Origin: Rheinheimera sp.
Lineage (GTDB): Bacteria; Pseudomonadota; Gammaproteobacteria; Enterobacterales; Alteromonadaceae
Reading direction: 5' to 3'
Length of the DNA stretch: 32,435 nt
NCBI RefSeq assembly: GCF_030824435.1
Contig: NZ_JAVBXS010000075.1
Location: 1 to 32,435, forward strand
Shown: positions 7,367-15,255 of the stretch, piece after piece
Numbering within the stretch: position 1 is the stretch's first letter
Layout of the letters: every line of letters begins with the position of its first letter
Position numbers and translations under genes: made by a program
The notes under the pieces: model-generated
Database searches by the model: none
What the model saw: the letters and a program-made list of their open reading frames with translations, nothing else
What the model was told of the DNA's origin: nothing

Positions 7367-9382
7367 TTATTCAACTCGCCGGATGAAGCTTGCCTTTTGC
7401 GCCGCCAGCCATTTTCCCTGATGATCTTTGGCAAATAAGTCTACCTGAAAACCTTCATTGGTTTTTTTCAGCAAGCGGATATCCAGGCTTGAATGATTGC
7501 TGAAACTAAAACGCACTATGGGTCCTTCAGCCGGATCAACAAAGCTGCTCCAGTGAAAACTGGTATTGGTATGACGGATAAAACCCCTGCCTGATGGCTG
7601 TAACACCAATTCCTGCTGCTTAAACAGTGCAGCTCCCAGCTCAGTACCGGCCTCAAACAATGGCAACAACCAGGTACCGCTGAGTTCTTGTTCAGTCGCT
7701 GATACAGTGTCCGGATACAACACTGAACCCCAAACGTAACTTTCCGTTTGAATATCCACAGCGGGAAACTTCAGGTTTTGCCCATGCAGTACCAGGGGTT
7801 CAGGCTGATACTGAACATTTTTGATCTGCAAAAATAAGTGCAGACCGGCGCCATGACTGAGCTTCACAAACCTTTCCCAACTTCCGGTGATGCGTACATA
7901 CAATTGCTCAATGCCACCGGCCCTCAGTGCTGCTACCTGTTCCGCACTTAATGCCAAGTCCGGATTATCTACCCTGGTCTGATAAAGCGGTAACTTGCTG
8001 GTATCTGCAACCAGTTGCATGGCACCGGCCAGAACACTCCAGCGGACAGGATAACTGGCCTGCGGATCTGCCATCTGGCCGTTCATTGTGGGTTCCAATA
8101 CATAAAATCCGTCTGGCATCAGCGCTGAACCGGCATCTTCCTGCCATAACAACCTCAATCCACTCAGCATGTCTTTGCTGGTTAAATCAACGGCACTAAA
8201 ACCCTGTTGTGGCAAGCTCATGTGCAGTTGCGCCAATAACTCTGCTTCATGTTCGGTCATATGCTGACGATAACTCTGGTAGGAAGGCTGATCTATCACT
8301 GTATTCACAATACCGGAGGGCAAACTGAGCTTGTGTTGTTCGGCATAAGCGGCAATCAGCACTGCCGCTTCTGCCACCTCAGAGCCATAAAGCATAGTTT
8401 CCAGCCGGGATAAATCTGCTTTATTGCCCGGCAATATGCCTTTGTTTGCCCGCACAGATAAAGCCAGAATTGCCGTGCTGTGAGGCGTAAGGTTGTAGGC
8501 TTCGCGGTTGTGCTGCGCCAGCACTGCCGGCACAGTTAACCACAATTCCATGCCTGTTTTAGTCGGAGAAATAGCCCGTAGTAACACCATATCGTTGTTT
8601 GCATCGTCATCAATTTTCAGTTTCAGCTGAAATCTTGCATCTGCAGAAGCATAAGTGCTAAATGATTCACCATTAACAGCGGCCAATACCTGCGCACCTG
8701 CCATTTCTTTTGCGGCCAGCATGCCTGTTACATCCACTTCTTGCCACAAAGGTTCAAGACGTATCGATTTGTCCAGCACCAGGGTTTCGCCGTCATCATC
8801 GCTGGCTTCAAGCCGGACAATGGCGGTTTCCACTTTGCTGATGGCCGGGGTTTGCACCTGAACGCTGACACCTTGATTCTGGCTGAAGGTTAATTGCGGA
8901 CCTGAAAGTTGTGTCCATTTTACTGCCTGAATTTGCCCGTCAGGATCTGCAACTTCCAGCTGGAGCTCTGTCTGGGATTTTTCATTTAACACTGAAAATG
9001 CAGCTTTGATTGTTGGCAGCTGATTGTTGTGCAATGTCACCTTTAAATCTGCAGTCACAATGTGCCCGGCACTATCGGTGACTGAAATTTGCAACATTGC
9101 CACAGCGTCCGCTGATAACTCTGGTGCTGTTACTGTCAGATTTGGGCTAGTGCTGTTACTGAGCTGCAGCTTTGGACCAGACAATTGTTTCCAGCTGATT
9201 TGATAACCGCCTTTATCGTCAGTCACTTGCGCCGAGGCCACAGCGCTGCGGCCTTCTTTAATTGCCGTTTCTGCCCCTAACTTTATTGTTGGTTTCTGAT
9301 CACGAACCGATTCGCCACAACCCGCCAGAATCAGCAGACTTGCCAGATAAAACAACCGCAATGATGTTGTCAGATTAAACAT
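7367..9382 (-). CDS. lipoprotein with two PKD/REJ-like immunoglobulin-fold domains
   Basis: Exported lipoprotein of 671 residues, function unknown. The N-terminus has a hydrophobic signal with lipobox L19-A-G-C22, so Cys22 should be lipidated. No Asp follows the Cys, so outer-membrane sorting is expected. Two consecutive Ig-like repeats (about 25-118 and 120-210) share the motif WKQLSGPKL / WTQLSGPQL, typical of PKD/K319-like modules that mediate surface or sugar contacts. The remaining roughly 460 residues resemble nothing I can name and have no catalytic motif I recognise. ATG 9382 was chosen because GGAG (9394-9391) lies eight bases upstream; GTG at 9391 would overlap it. The promoter region has MerR-type architecture shared with the divergent gene at 9669. 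Confidence 0.82.
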   Translation of the reverse strand: MFNLTTSLRLFYLASLLILAGCGESVRDQKPTIKLGAETAIKEGRSAVASAQVTDDKGGYQISWKQLSGPKLQLSNSTSPNLTVTAPELSADAVAMLQISVTDSAGHIVTADLKVTLHNNQLPTIKAAFSVLNEKSQTELQLEVADPDGQIQAVKWTQLSGPQLTFSQNQGVSVQVQTPAISKVETAIVRLEASDDDGETLVLDKSIRLEPLWQEVDVTGMLAAKEMAGAQVLAAVNGESFSTYASADARFQLKLKIDDDANNDMVLLRAISPTKTGMELWLTVPAVLAQHNREAYNLTPHSTAILALSVRANKGILPGNKADLSRLETMLYGSEVAEAAVLIAAYAEQHKLSLPSGIVNTVIDQPSYQSYRQHMTEHEAELLAQLHMSLPQQGFSAVDLTSKDMLSGLRLLWQEDAGSALMPDGFYVLEPTMNGQMADPQASYPVRWSVLAGAMQLVADTSKLPLYQTRVDNPDLALSAEQVAALRAGGIEQLYVRITGSWERFVKLSHGAGLHLFLQIKNVQYQPEPLVLHGQNLKFPAVDIQTESYVWGSVLYPDTVSATEQELSGTWLLPLFEAGTELGAALFKQQELVLQPSGRGFIRHTNTSFHWSSFVDPAEGPIVRFSFSNHSSLDIRLLKKTNEGFQVDLFAKDHQGKWLAAQKASFIRRVE

Positions 9383-9496
9383 GTTCGACACTCCAAAAAG
9401 ATGAAACTTTGCACTCTTTCGAAATCAGTTCAGGAGGCAGTTTGTTTGCTTACAAGCTCATTGCGCTGCCCGCTGTGAGAGGCACAACAACTTGAA

Positions 9497-9506
9497 GTGA
9501 CGTCAC
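9497..9506. promoter_or_regulatory. 10-bp palindrome at the lipoprotein promoter
   Basis: GTGACGTCAC is a perfect palindrome overlapping the downstream end of the proposed -10 element and transcription start of the lipoprotein gene. A repressor bound here would block that promoter. Confidence 0.3.
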
Positions 9507-9535
9507 GCTAAAGTTTCCCACCATGGCAAGGTCAA
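9505..9535 (-). promoter_or_regulatory. MerR-type promoter of the lipoprotein gene (19-bp spacer)
   Basis: On the minus strand the order is TTGACC (-35, 9535-9530), a 19-bp spacer and TAGCGT (-10, 9510-9505). The spacer begins TTGCCATG and continues GTGGGAAACTT, which gives an imperfect dyad ACCTTGCC/GGGAAACT between the hexamers. An overlong 19-bp spacer with a dyad is the signature of MerR-family activators. Its first 14 bases are identical to those of the facing promoter at 9609-9639. Predicted leader about 115 nt. Confidence 0.5.
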
Positions 9536-9608
9536 TAGGCAAAAACAAAATAATTTTCTGCCACAGGCCAGCCATTTTCGCCTTGAAGAATTTTTTGCAA
9601 ATGTCTGC

Positions 9609-9639
9609 TTGACCTTGCCATGAGGGCAAGGTTTAACCT
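9609..9639 (+). promoter_or_regulatory. MerR/CueR-type promoter of the ABM-domain gene (19-bp spacer)
   Basis: TTGACC (-35, 9609-9614), exactly 19 bp, then TAACCT (-10, 9634-9639). The spacer carries a perfect dyad ACCTTGCC-ATGAG-GGCAAGGT (9612-9632). The hexamers and spacing match the classic copper-responsive E. coli copA promoter, from memory. The half-site here is CCTTGCC rather than CCTTCC. An activator of the CueR/HmrR branch of MerR proteins is therefore the likely regulator. No such gene is in the window. Confidence 0.68.
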
Positions 9640-9668
9640 GAAAAAAAGCAGCAGCTGGAGGGAACAAC

Positions 9669-10031
9669 ATGAAGATATTGTTATGGCAGGCCGCTATTTT
9701 ACCCGGCCAACAATCAGAGTTTGAGGCTTATGCCAATACCAGGGTATTGCAGTTTTTTAAGCAACAAAGAGGCTGTTTGGGGGTTAGTTTTTTACAACAC
9801 GGTCATCAACTGCAGTTTGTCAGTTATTGGCATAACAACGAAGCTGCACAACAAATGTTAGATTCAGCCGCTTATCAACAACTTCAGGCCTTATTGCGCC
9901 GGCAATATTTTGTGGCGGCTAACCCAATAGAGTATGGTGAAATTCAGGGTGGTTTTTTCACTGAACAGGCATTATCACAACTGGCGTCAACCCACGCTTA
10001 TGCAACTCAGCAAGAGCTTAGCTCCTGCTGA
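9669..10031 (+). CDS. small ABM-fold (antibiotic biosynthesis monooxygenase-like) protein
   Basis: Protein of 120 residues with the dimeric alpha-beta barrel pattern of ABM proteins. It opens with a beta strand (MKILLWQAAILPG), then GCLGVSFLQHG, the family-typical QLQFVSYWHNNEAAQQML and a helix ending in QLQALLRR. ABM members include small cofactor-free monooxygenases and haem-degrading proteins. The Asn and His residues seen do not settle which type this is. The tail is unusual, ending in ELSSC with a C-terminal Cys. The start has a good ribosome site (GGAGGG, 9658-9663). It is a single-gene unit whose promoter matches MerR-activator architecture, so induction by a thiophilic metal or an oxidant is a reasonable inference. 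Confidence 0.72.
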   Translation: MKILLWQAAILPGQQSEFEAYANTRVLQFFKQQRGCLGVSFLQHGHQLQFVSYWHNNEAAQQMLDSAAYQQLQALLRRQYFVAANPIEYGEIQGGFFTEQALSQLASTHAYATQQELSSC

Positions 10032-10059
10032 GTGGTTGCCCGGCAACAGCGGTTTAAAA

Positions 10060-10082
10060 CACAAAACCTGATGTCAGGGTTT
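10060..10082 (-). terminator. terminator overlapping the stop of the thioredoxin-fold gene
   Basis: On the minus strand CCTGA-CA-TCAGG forms a short stem that includes the stop codon, followed by TTTTGTGTTTT. The stem is only 5-8 bp with a bulge, so it is a moderate terminator. Confidence 0.4.
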
Positions 10083-10883
10083 AGCTGTAACTGGCGCTTG
10101 CCATAAAGCTGTAGTGGCAACTTTTGGCAACTTCAGACTTTCGCCTTGTGCCAGCTGCGCGGCTTGCTGCTGCAGCTGTTGTACTTCGGGCAAAATGCTG
10201 CTGCGAAAGGTTTTTATTTTGTCCCACAATAACTTAAATTCGGCGCTTGCCGCCTGCCCCGACTCTTTATACGCCTTTAATAAAGGCCCAAGTTGTTGAT
10301 ACGCCAGCGCCAGAGTGGCCGCCTGTTGTTGCTCAAACTGGTTAATTTGCTGCAGCACCAACGGATTGATGCCGGCCAGCTGCCGCTCTGTATCGGCAAA
10401 CTGCTGCACAAAATCACGCTGTAAAAAATACTGCTGATAGTCCGGCAGTTTTAAAGAAGCAGCATTGGTCCAGTGCATTACATCGGCCTTATTCAGCAGC
10501 TGGCCACTACCGGGCGCAATAATCAGCACTGTCGGTGTGCCGTAATACAAAGGCTGCCGGTAACGCGCCGCAGTGGCAGCACCAGATTCCAGATAACCCA
10601 CATCAACAAAAGCCATGGCAAAACGTTGCTGCAATGCTGCTGACATGGCCGGTTCATTAAATGTTTTCAGCAAAGCCACACTGTCATGACACCAGTTGGC
10701 ACCAAGCACCAATAACAACAGTTTTTGTTCTTTTTGTGCTTGTTGTTCTAAAGCCGGCAAGATTTTTAACACCTGCTGCTCCGGCAAAAAACCAAAAGCT
10801 GCAGCGGCGTGACTCTGCACCATCAAACCCAGCAGGCTCATCACTAACAATAAGCTTTTATACAACAAACCTTTATACAACAC
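10074..10883 (-). CDS. exported thioredoxin-fold protein lacking the CxxC motif
   Basis: Protein of 269 residues with an N-terminal signal sequence (hydrophobic to about residue 22, then SHAAAA), so probably periplasmic. The thioredoxin fold is shown by LLLLVLGANWCHDSVAL (W64-C65-H66-D67-S68) and the cis-Pro loop YYGTPTVL (Pro117). The second active-site Cys is replaced by Ser, so it cannot act as an ordinary dithiol oxidoreductase. A single-Cys isomerase or binding role is more likely. The C-terminal third is helical and Gln-rich. GTG 10883 was chosen because AAGGAG (10895-10890) lies six bases upstream. It is convergent with the ABM-domain gene. Confidence 0.78.
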   Translation of the reverse strand: MLYKGLLYKSLLLVMSLLGLMVQSHAAAAFGFLPEQQVLKILPALEQQAQKEQKLLLLVLGANWCHDSVALLKTFNEPAMSAALQQRFAMAFVDVGYLESGAATAARYRQPLYYGTPTVLIIAPGSGQLLNKADVMHWTNAASLKLPDYQQYFLQRDFVQQFADTERQLAGINPLVLQQINQFEQQQAATLALAYQQLGPLLKAYKESGQAASAEFKLLWDKIKTFRSSILPEVQQLQQQAAQLAQGESLKLPKVATTALWQAPVTAKP

Positions 10884-11087
10884 GGGTCACTCCTTACAAA
10901 ACACACTCAACATCTGAAGCTGTGTGACAACATTATCTTTGATCGCCTGGCGCCACAACTTTTTGGCGAGTCGGTGGCTCAAGTCAATAACTATCTGAAC
11001 TGATTGGGCTGATGTAGAATCACAAGCCTGTTGTTGTTCTGTCAACAGCTCCCTAAAATTGCGTTGTTGTTTTTCCCGGGAAAAATT

Positions 11088-11804
11088 ATGAATAAAAGTC
11101 TAATCACCAATCTGCTGTCATTATTGGCTATGGCTGCCGGCTACTTGCTGGCTTTACCCTGGCTCTGGACTATGGGTTTATTTGCCTTTTCCGGCGCCAT
11201 CACGAACTGGCTTGCCGTCCATATGTTGTTTGAAAAAGTGCCGTTGTTATATGGCTCTGGTGTGATACCGGCGCGTTTTGCCGAATTAAAACAGGCGTTA
11301 CATCAGATGTTGATGCAGCAGTTTTTCAGCCAGGACAATTTCAGCAGATTAAGTGCTGCCACAGCCGGCAACGAACCTTTGCAACTGAAGTTACAACCTG
11401 TGATTGAAGCCATTGATTTAAATCCGGCTTTTACTGCATTGCTCGACACAGTGCAAAAGTCATCTTTGGGTGGCATGCTGGCGATGTTTGGAGGTGCTCA
11501 GATGCTGTTGCCATTACAACAACCTTTTGTCGACAACCTGCGTGCCGCTTTAATTGAACTGGCCGACAGCCCTGAAGTACAACAACAGCTGCAACAACAA
11601 CTTGCTTCCGATGATAATCTCAGTCAGCTGCAACCCAAAATTGCCGCTCTGGTGCAGGCAAGACTGGATGAGCTGACACCGCAGCTGGTCAAAGAACTGA
11701 TGCAACAACTGATTGCACAACATCTGGGTTGGCTGGTGGTTTGGGGGGGTGTTTTTGGTGCTGCTATTGGCTTAGTCAGCAGCTTAGTGCCGACAGTGGT
11801 TTAA
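11088..11804 (+). CDS. DUF445 family membrane protein
   Basis: Protein of 238 residues. A hydrophobic N-terminus (about 8-45) includes the family motif FSGAITNWLAVHMLFEKVP followed by GVIPARFAEL. A charged helical middle with Gln-rich stretches comes next, then a C-terminal membrane segment (about 212-236, GWLVVWGGVFGAAIGLVSSL). DUF445 proteins are inner-membrane proteins of unknown biochemical function. This is the short form with one domain between two membrane anchors. ATG 11088 was preferred to 11031 because the extra 19 residues are not conserved in style and precede the membrane segment. The ribosome site GGGA is modest. Confidence 0.8.
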   Translation: MNKSLITNLLSLLAMAAGYLLALPWLWTMGLFAFSGAITNWLAVHMLFEKVPLLYGSGVIPARFAELKQALHQMLMQQFFSQDNFSRLSAATAGNEPLQLKLQPVIEAIDLNPAFTALLDTVQKSSLGGMLAMFGGAQMLLPLQQPFVDNLRAALIELADSPEVQQQLQQQLASDDNLSQLQPKIAALVQARLDELTPQLVKELMQQLIAQHLGWLVVWGGVFGAAIGLVSSLVPTVV

Positions 11805-11828
11805 ACTGCAAAAAACTGTCAGCAAGTG

Positions 11829-11861
11829 ATGGCCGGGCAGTATGCCTGCACGGCCATTTTA
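11829..11861 (+). terminator. intrinsic terminator after the DUF445 gene
   Basis: ATGGCCG (11829-11835) pairs with CGGCCAT (11851-11857), with an inner GGCAG/CTGC pairing, followed by TTTTA. Confidence 0.6.
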
Positions 11862-11917
11862 CTGTTGTACTTGTTGGTGATAAACAATACTGCAGACAGA
11901 GCTCAGATTTGAGCTTG

Positions 11918-12760
11918 TTAACGGCGCCATAACCACCAGCTCATCCATAAAAACACCAACAAAGCGCCGAGTCCAAGGCCGCTCAACTGTTGTAATTTGG
12001 CAGAGTTATTCATTTGCAACTGGGTCATCACCGGCTCGCGGGAAGAATTTGGCGGAGACTTAAACTCAGCCTGCGAATCAGTTTGTTTGCTCTGTAACTG
12101 CTGTGACGACGTATTATAAACCGTCAGGATGCGTTCAGACAGGTAAGACTGCCTGTCAGCGACTGTCGACGAGTGAAACCCACTTCTGCTGCTGGCCTGG
12201 TGCGACTGTGGTGTGGTGTTTTTATCTAAACTGCTTTTTGTTGTACCGGCCAATACTGTACCAGCCCCAGCGTGCTGCTGCCACTGTTGCAAAAAAGCCT
12301 GACGCTGGCGCAATTTATCTTCGGCACAAAATACAAAATCTTCAGCTTGTTGCTGATGCACCCTGCACTGCACCGGCATCTGATAAAACACATCCCATGC
12401 TTTGGCCTTGGCGCCGGTAAATACGGCGTTATTGGCTTGCATCATCGGAAAGTTTGTGGTGATTTCAGCTTGTTGCTGACGTTGGCGCTGTTGCTGATCA
12501 GGTGCAAGATAAGCAGCAGCCGCTTGTTCGTCCGGTATCGGGTTGACACAATGCCGTGCCTGCAAATTAAATAATTTCAGCTCACGCCCATTGAGCCAGT
12601 TGTATTCACTGACGTCATAACCACGACGCATTTTGGCCTGAATTGCCATACGTTCCGCTTCAAGCGCGGCACATTTGTTCACACTGAACTGACTGTCAGC
12701 CGCCAACACATCGGGCGATAACAACAGCAGAAAAGTTGCTACAACGGAAAAATACCTCAT
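11918..12760 (-). CDS. exported Gln/Ser-rich protein with C-terminal membrane anchor, function unknown
   Basis: Protein of 280 residues that matches no family I recognise. It has a signal peptide (MRYFSVVATFLLLLSPDVLAA) and a Cys-containing N-terminal domain (CAALEAERM, ARHCVNPIPD, VQCRVHQQ, DFVFCAEDKL; four Cys that could form two disulfides). A long low-complexity Gln/Ser/Thr region (about 180-255) follows. The end is a tripartite tail: GLGLG, a hydrophobic span and a WLWRR terminus. That tail is a plain anchor or resembles a weak GlyGly-CTERM-like sorting signal. ATG 12760 has AGGG six bases upstream, whereas 12799 would give an N-terminus that fits the signal peptide less well. Confidence 0.65.
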   Translation of the reverse strand: MRYFSVVATFLLLLSPDVLAADSQFSVNKCAALEAERMAIQAKMRRGYDVSEYNWLNGRELKLFNLQARHCVNPIPDEQAAAAYLAPDQQQRQRQQQAEITTNFPMMQANNAVFTGAKAKAWDVFYQMPVQCRVHQQQAEDFVFCAEDKLRQRQAFLQQWQQHAGAGTVLAGTTKSSLDKNTTPQSHQASSRSGFHSSTVADRQSYLSERILTVYNTSSQQLQSKQTDSQAEFKSPPNSSREPVMTQLQMNNSAKLQQLSGLGLGALLVFLWMSWWLWRR

Positions 12761-13166
12761 ACCTGTCCCTGTAAAAGCTGGCAGCACAACCATTGGCACT
12801 GCAACAACATCATCTTGTTTATATTATGTTTTATCCAACATTGCCGCTGTGGCAAAAGCAGGACCACGGCAATATACAAGGTTTTTAACAATGCCAACAC
12901 TGTTGCAAAAGATGCGGTACTGCACCAGACTCATTTTGTCAGCCTGATGCCAGACAACTGCATGCAGCAGCCGCAGTCTAAACTGACATTGCACTGACAG
13001 CTTTCTTTACAAAAGCTGTAAAAACATCTGAACCTTCATAAGGTTTATTTTCCAAGCAACTGATAATGAACAATAAAAATTTTGTGGAATATAACTTGCT
13101 TAAAAATAACTCTGGTTTGACCAGCCCTGAATTGTTGTTATTGTTGTAATAAAGGAAGCAGTAGCC
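12761..13166. other. 406-bp intergenic region with regulatory structure
   Basis: No gene is supported here. It holds an 8-bp inverted repeat at 12997-13019 (ACAGCTTT, 7-base gap, AAAGCTGT), placed 66-88 bp upstream of a sigma-54-type promoter where an enhancer-binding protein would sit. A short AACCTT/AAGGTT stem is at 13029-13043. The promoter itself is listed separately. Confidence 0.4.
13085..13100 (+). promoter_or_regulatory. sigma-54-type -24/-12 promoter of the PEP-CTERM gene
   Basis: TGGAATATAACTTGCT matches the sigma-54 consensus TGGCACG-N4-TTGCW at TGG, the A at position 5 and TTGCT. The GG and GC dinucleotides are ten bases apart, as required. Predicted start near 13112, giving a leader of about 55 nt. 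Confidence 0.5.
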
Positions 13167-13829
13167 GTGAAAATCATCCACCTCGTTTTGACCTTGTTTG
13201 CCTTTGTTATGTCCGGCCTGTCACATGCAGCTGTGATCAACATCGAATACAGCTATGACGGCAGTAACTTTAAACTGCTGACAGGACAGGAATTATTCGG
13301 TACCAACCTGGCGGTTGGCGACACCCTGAATATTAAATATCTGGCCAGCGGCACCCGCTCTTATTGGGACTTCAGCAACATTAATTTCAGCTCCATGGTG
13401 AACCTGAGTTTTGCCAACAGCGGCTGTGTCACCCGTTCTGCCAACGGCAATTACCAGGCTTATATGGATGGGCGCGAGTTGCTGAACCGCAACTATAACG
13501 CGCAAGGACAAACCTGTATTCATACAGGCCCGCAAAGTATTGATTTTAGAGAAATAGCGGCAATAGACGTTTTTGCGGTTTCTTTTACGCTGAACAAATC
13601 CAGTCAGGCAAACAATGTGATTGCAGATTATAAAAAGTCTGGCCAGAACACCGCTGGCTGGTGGGAAATGTGGGAGCTTTTTAACGGTAATGGCGCAAAG
13701 TTTTATTATATTGCGGATCTGAAACCTCAGGCAGTACCACCTTTAGCTGTTGCAGCACCTTCACCACTCTGGTTATTTTTTGCTGCAGTGCCGGCACTGG
13801 CCTTATTGCGGCGCAACCGCAAAGCCTGA
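13167..13829 (+). CDS. exported PEP-CTERM-type protein
   Basis: Protein of 220 residues with an N-terminal signal peptide ending near LSHAA. The middle is a beta-rich extracellular domain with no family I can name. The C-terminal tail is tripartite: a Pro-rich motif (VAAPSP), a hydrophobic span starting LWLFFAAV and a basic end RRNRKA. This is the P-x-P-x-LWLF form of the PEP-CTERM sorting signal common in gammaproteobacteria. Exosortase would cleave it, and the protein would go to the surface or the exopolysaccharide matrix. The GTG start has AAGGAAG eight bases upstream. The sigma-54-type promoter in front of it is shared in kind with the other PEP-CTERM gene at 22840-23778. No exosortase gene lies in the window. 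Confidence 0.72.
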   Translation: MKIIHLVLTLFAFVMSGLSHAAVINIEYSYDGSNFKLLTGQELFGTNLAVGDTLNIKYLASGTRSYWDFSNINFSSMVNLSFANSGCVTRSANGNYQAYMDGRELLNRNYNAQGQTCIHTGPQSIDFREIAAIDVFAVSFTLNKSSQANNVIADYKKSGQNTAGWWEMWELFNGNGAKFYYIADLKPQAVPPLAVAAPSPLWLFFAAVPALALLRRNRKA

Positions 13830-13839
13830 ACCTGGTAAA

Positions 13840-13859
13840 GGCTGCGCATCAGCGCAGCC
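13840..13859. terminator. hairpin between convergent PEP-CTERM and cyclase genes
   Basis: GGCTGCGC-ATCA-GCGCAGCC is a perfect 8-bp stem with a tetraloop. It overlaps the diguanylate cyclase stop codon and lies 10 bp after the PEP-CTERM gene. Only short T-runs follow (TTT on minus, TT on plus), so it is a bidirectional but weak terminator. Confidence 0.5.
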
Positions 13860-15027
13860 ATTCCAACACATTGTGGTTGTTATAAAAACTGACCCTGTCG
13901 CGGCCATGTTGTTTGGCGTGATACAAAGCCCGGTCCGCCCTGTCTAATACCGCTTGCCAGTCTTCATTCAGTTGCCGCTCTGCATAACCAATACTGATGG
14001 TGATATTAATTTGCTGCTGTGCTCTGTGCAGCGGATGTTGCAGAATTTTATGTCTGAGCCGAGCCGCAACAACACCAAGTTCTGTGCCCTGCACATCGGT
14101 CAGCAATACCACAAACTCCTCACCACCAATACGGAACAGATAGTCATAACCACGCATCACATCCTGCGCCAGAGTAGTGACATGCAATAAAGCCTCATCC
14201 CCTATCGCATGGCCATGGCTGTCGTTAATTTTCTTAAAATGATCAATATCAAAAGTTAACATGGCACAAGGCTGCCCGGTTCGTTCTGCTCTGGCAAACT
14301 CGTGACTGGCAATACGTTGCAGCGCCCGGCGGTTTAACCAGCCGGTCAGCGGATCTGTGTCCGAAGCCCGGCGCAGTTCCAGCTCCTGGCGTCTAATCAC
14401 TATCAGTGCACAAGCCATGGTGGTTAACATAATAAAAGCAGACATGGCGAGATAACCTGAAGTTTGCAGCAGTTCATTACCAGACTGGGATAACGACATT
14501 GTTGGGTCCAGTGCCACTATCACAATCTTCAGCAACACCTGAGCGCTAAACAACAATTCAATCACCAGCAAAGGCAGATAAACACTGCGCATTTGCGGAT
14601 CGGGAGCACTCCATAAGGTGTAAACCGTCAACAGGCAAACCAATAACACCAGCGGGAGCATTAATAATAAACGCAAAGGGACCGACTGCTGCACCACAGG
14701 CACCAGATTGACCACAACCACCAGCAGCGCCAATACCCCGACCAGTGGCCAGCCCGGCCATAACCCCAGATGGCGCCTGACCCCGACCAGAATGGCCGCA
14801 TGAGCAGCCAGATATAAAGCATTAACCACAGCACCGGAAGCAAATACCGCCAGCTGCGGCACAAACACTGTGATACCAAGGCAATTACGCAGGAAAAACA
14901 ATACACCGGCAGCTGTCCAGTCGAGCAGACACAACTCGCGGGGGCTGGCACGGTATAACAAAAACAGGCTGACCATCATAATGGCGCTGGCCAGCGCCGA
15001 GGCTATCTGTAAGGTAAAAGAATCCAC
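13849..15027 (-). CDS. membrane-bound diguanylate cyclase (GGDEF domain)
   Basis: Makes cyclic di-GMP from two GTP at the inner membrane. The protein is 392 residues: about seven N-terminal hydrophobic segments (roughly residues 1-225) and then a GGDEF domain opening with DTDPLTGWLNRRAL. The active-site motif is GGEEF (about 301-305), which is catalytically competent. RGYD lies five residues upstream and forms the inhibitory I-site (RxxD), so product inhibition is expected. FDIDHFKKIND carries the metal-binding Asp. GTG 15027 was chosen because GGGAG (15038-15034) lies six bases upstream; an earlier ATG at 15072 has none. No known sensor domain is recognised in the membrane part. The next gene is convergent. 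Confidence 0.93.
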   Translation of the reverse strand: MDSFTLQIASALASAIMMVSLFLLYRASPRELCLLDWTAAGVLFFLRNCLGITVFVPQLAVFASGAVVNALYLAAHAAILVGVRRHLGLWPGWPLVGVLALLVVVVNLVPVVQQSVPLRLLLMLPLVLLVCLLTVYTLWSAPDPQMRSVYLPLLVIELLFSAQVLLKIVIVALDPTMSLSQSGNELLQTSGYLAMSAFIMLTTMACALIVIRRQELELRRASDTDPLTGWLNRRALQRIASHEFARAERTGQPCAMLTFDIDHFKKINDSHGHAIGDEALLHVTTLAQDVMRGYDYLFRIGGEEFVVLLTDVQGTELGVVAARLRHKILQHPLHRAQQQINITISIGYAERQLNEDWQAVLDRADRALYHAKQHGRDRVSFYNNHNVLEWLR

Positions 15028-15125
15028 GACACACTCCCTGTATTCATGCAATTTTCCACACCAGGCCATCATACCTGCCCGGCTGAAAAGCTCCGCTCAC
15101 CATGCGGAAATTTACTCTAACAGAC

Positions 15126-15142
15126 TTTCCTAAAGTAGGAAA
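15126..15142. promoter_or_regulatory. 17-bp perfect palindrome upstream of the cyclase gene
   Basis: TTTCCTA-AAG-TAGGAAA is a perfect 7+3+7 palindrome about 100 bp upstream of the cyclase start and without a T-run. It is a candidate operator for an unidentified dimeric regulator. Confidence 0.35.
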
Positions 15143-15255
15143 TAGCAGAGGCGAAGCTGCGCCAAAGCTTGCCGAGCGCAACTTACGACACGAGCCGCAA
15201 TGCCACTGCACCCGGTACAAAACATCAGACAACAACAAACAGCCACCATCAGGTT

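Noticed and set aside
12815-12997. 60-codon plus-strand frame in the gap before the PEP-CTERM gene
   Set aside because: No ribosome site and no coding character. The region carries regulatory repeats instead.
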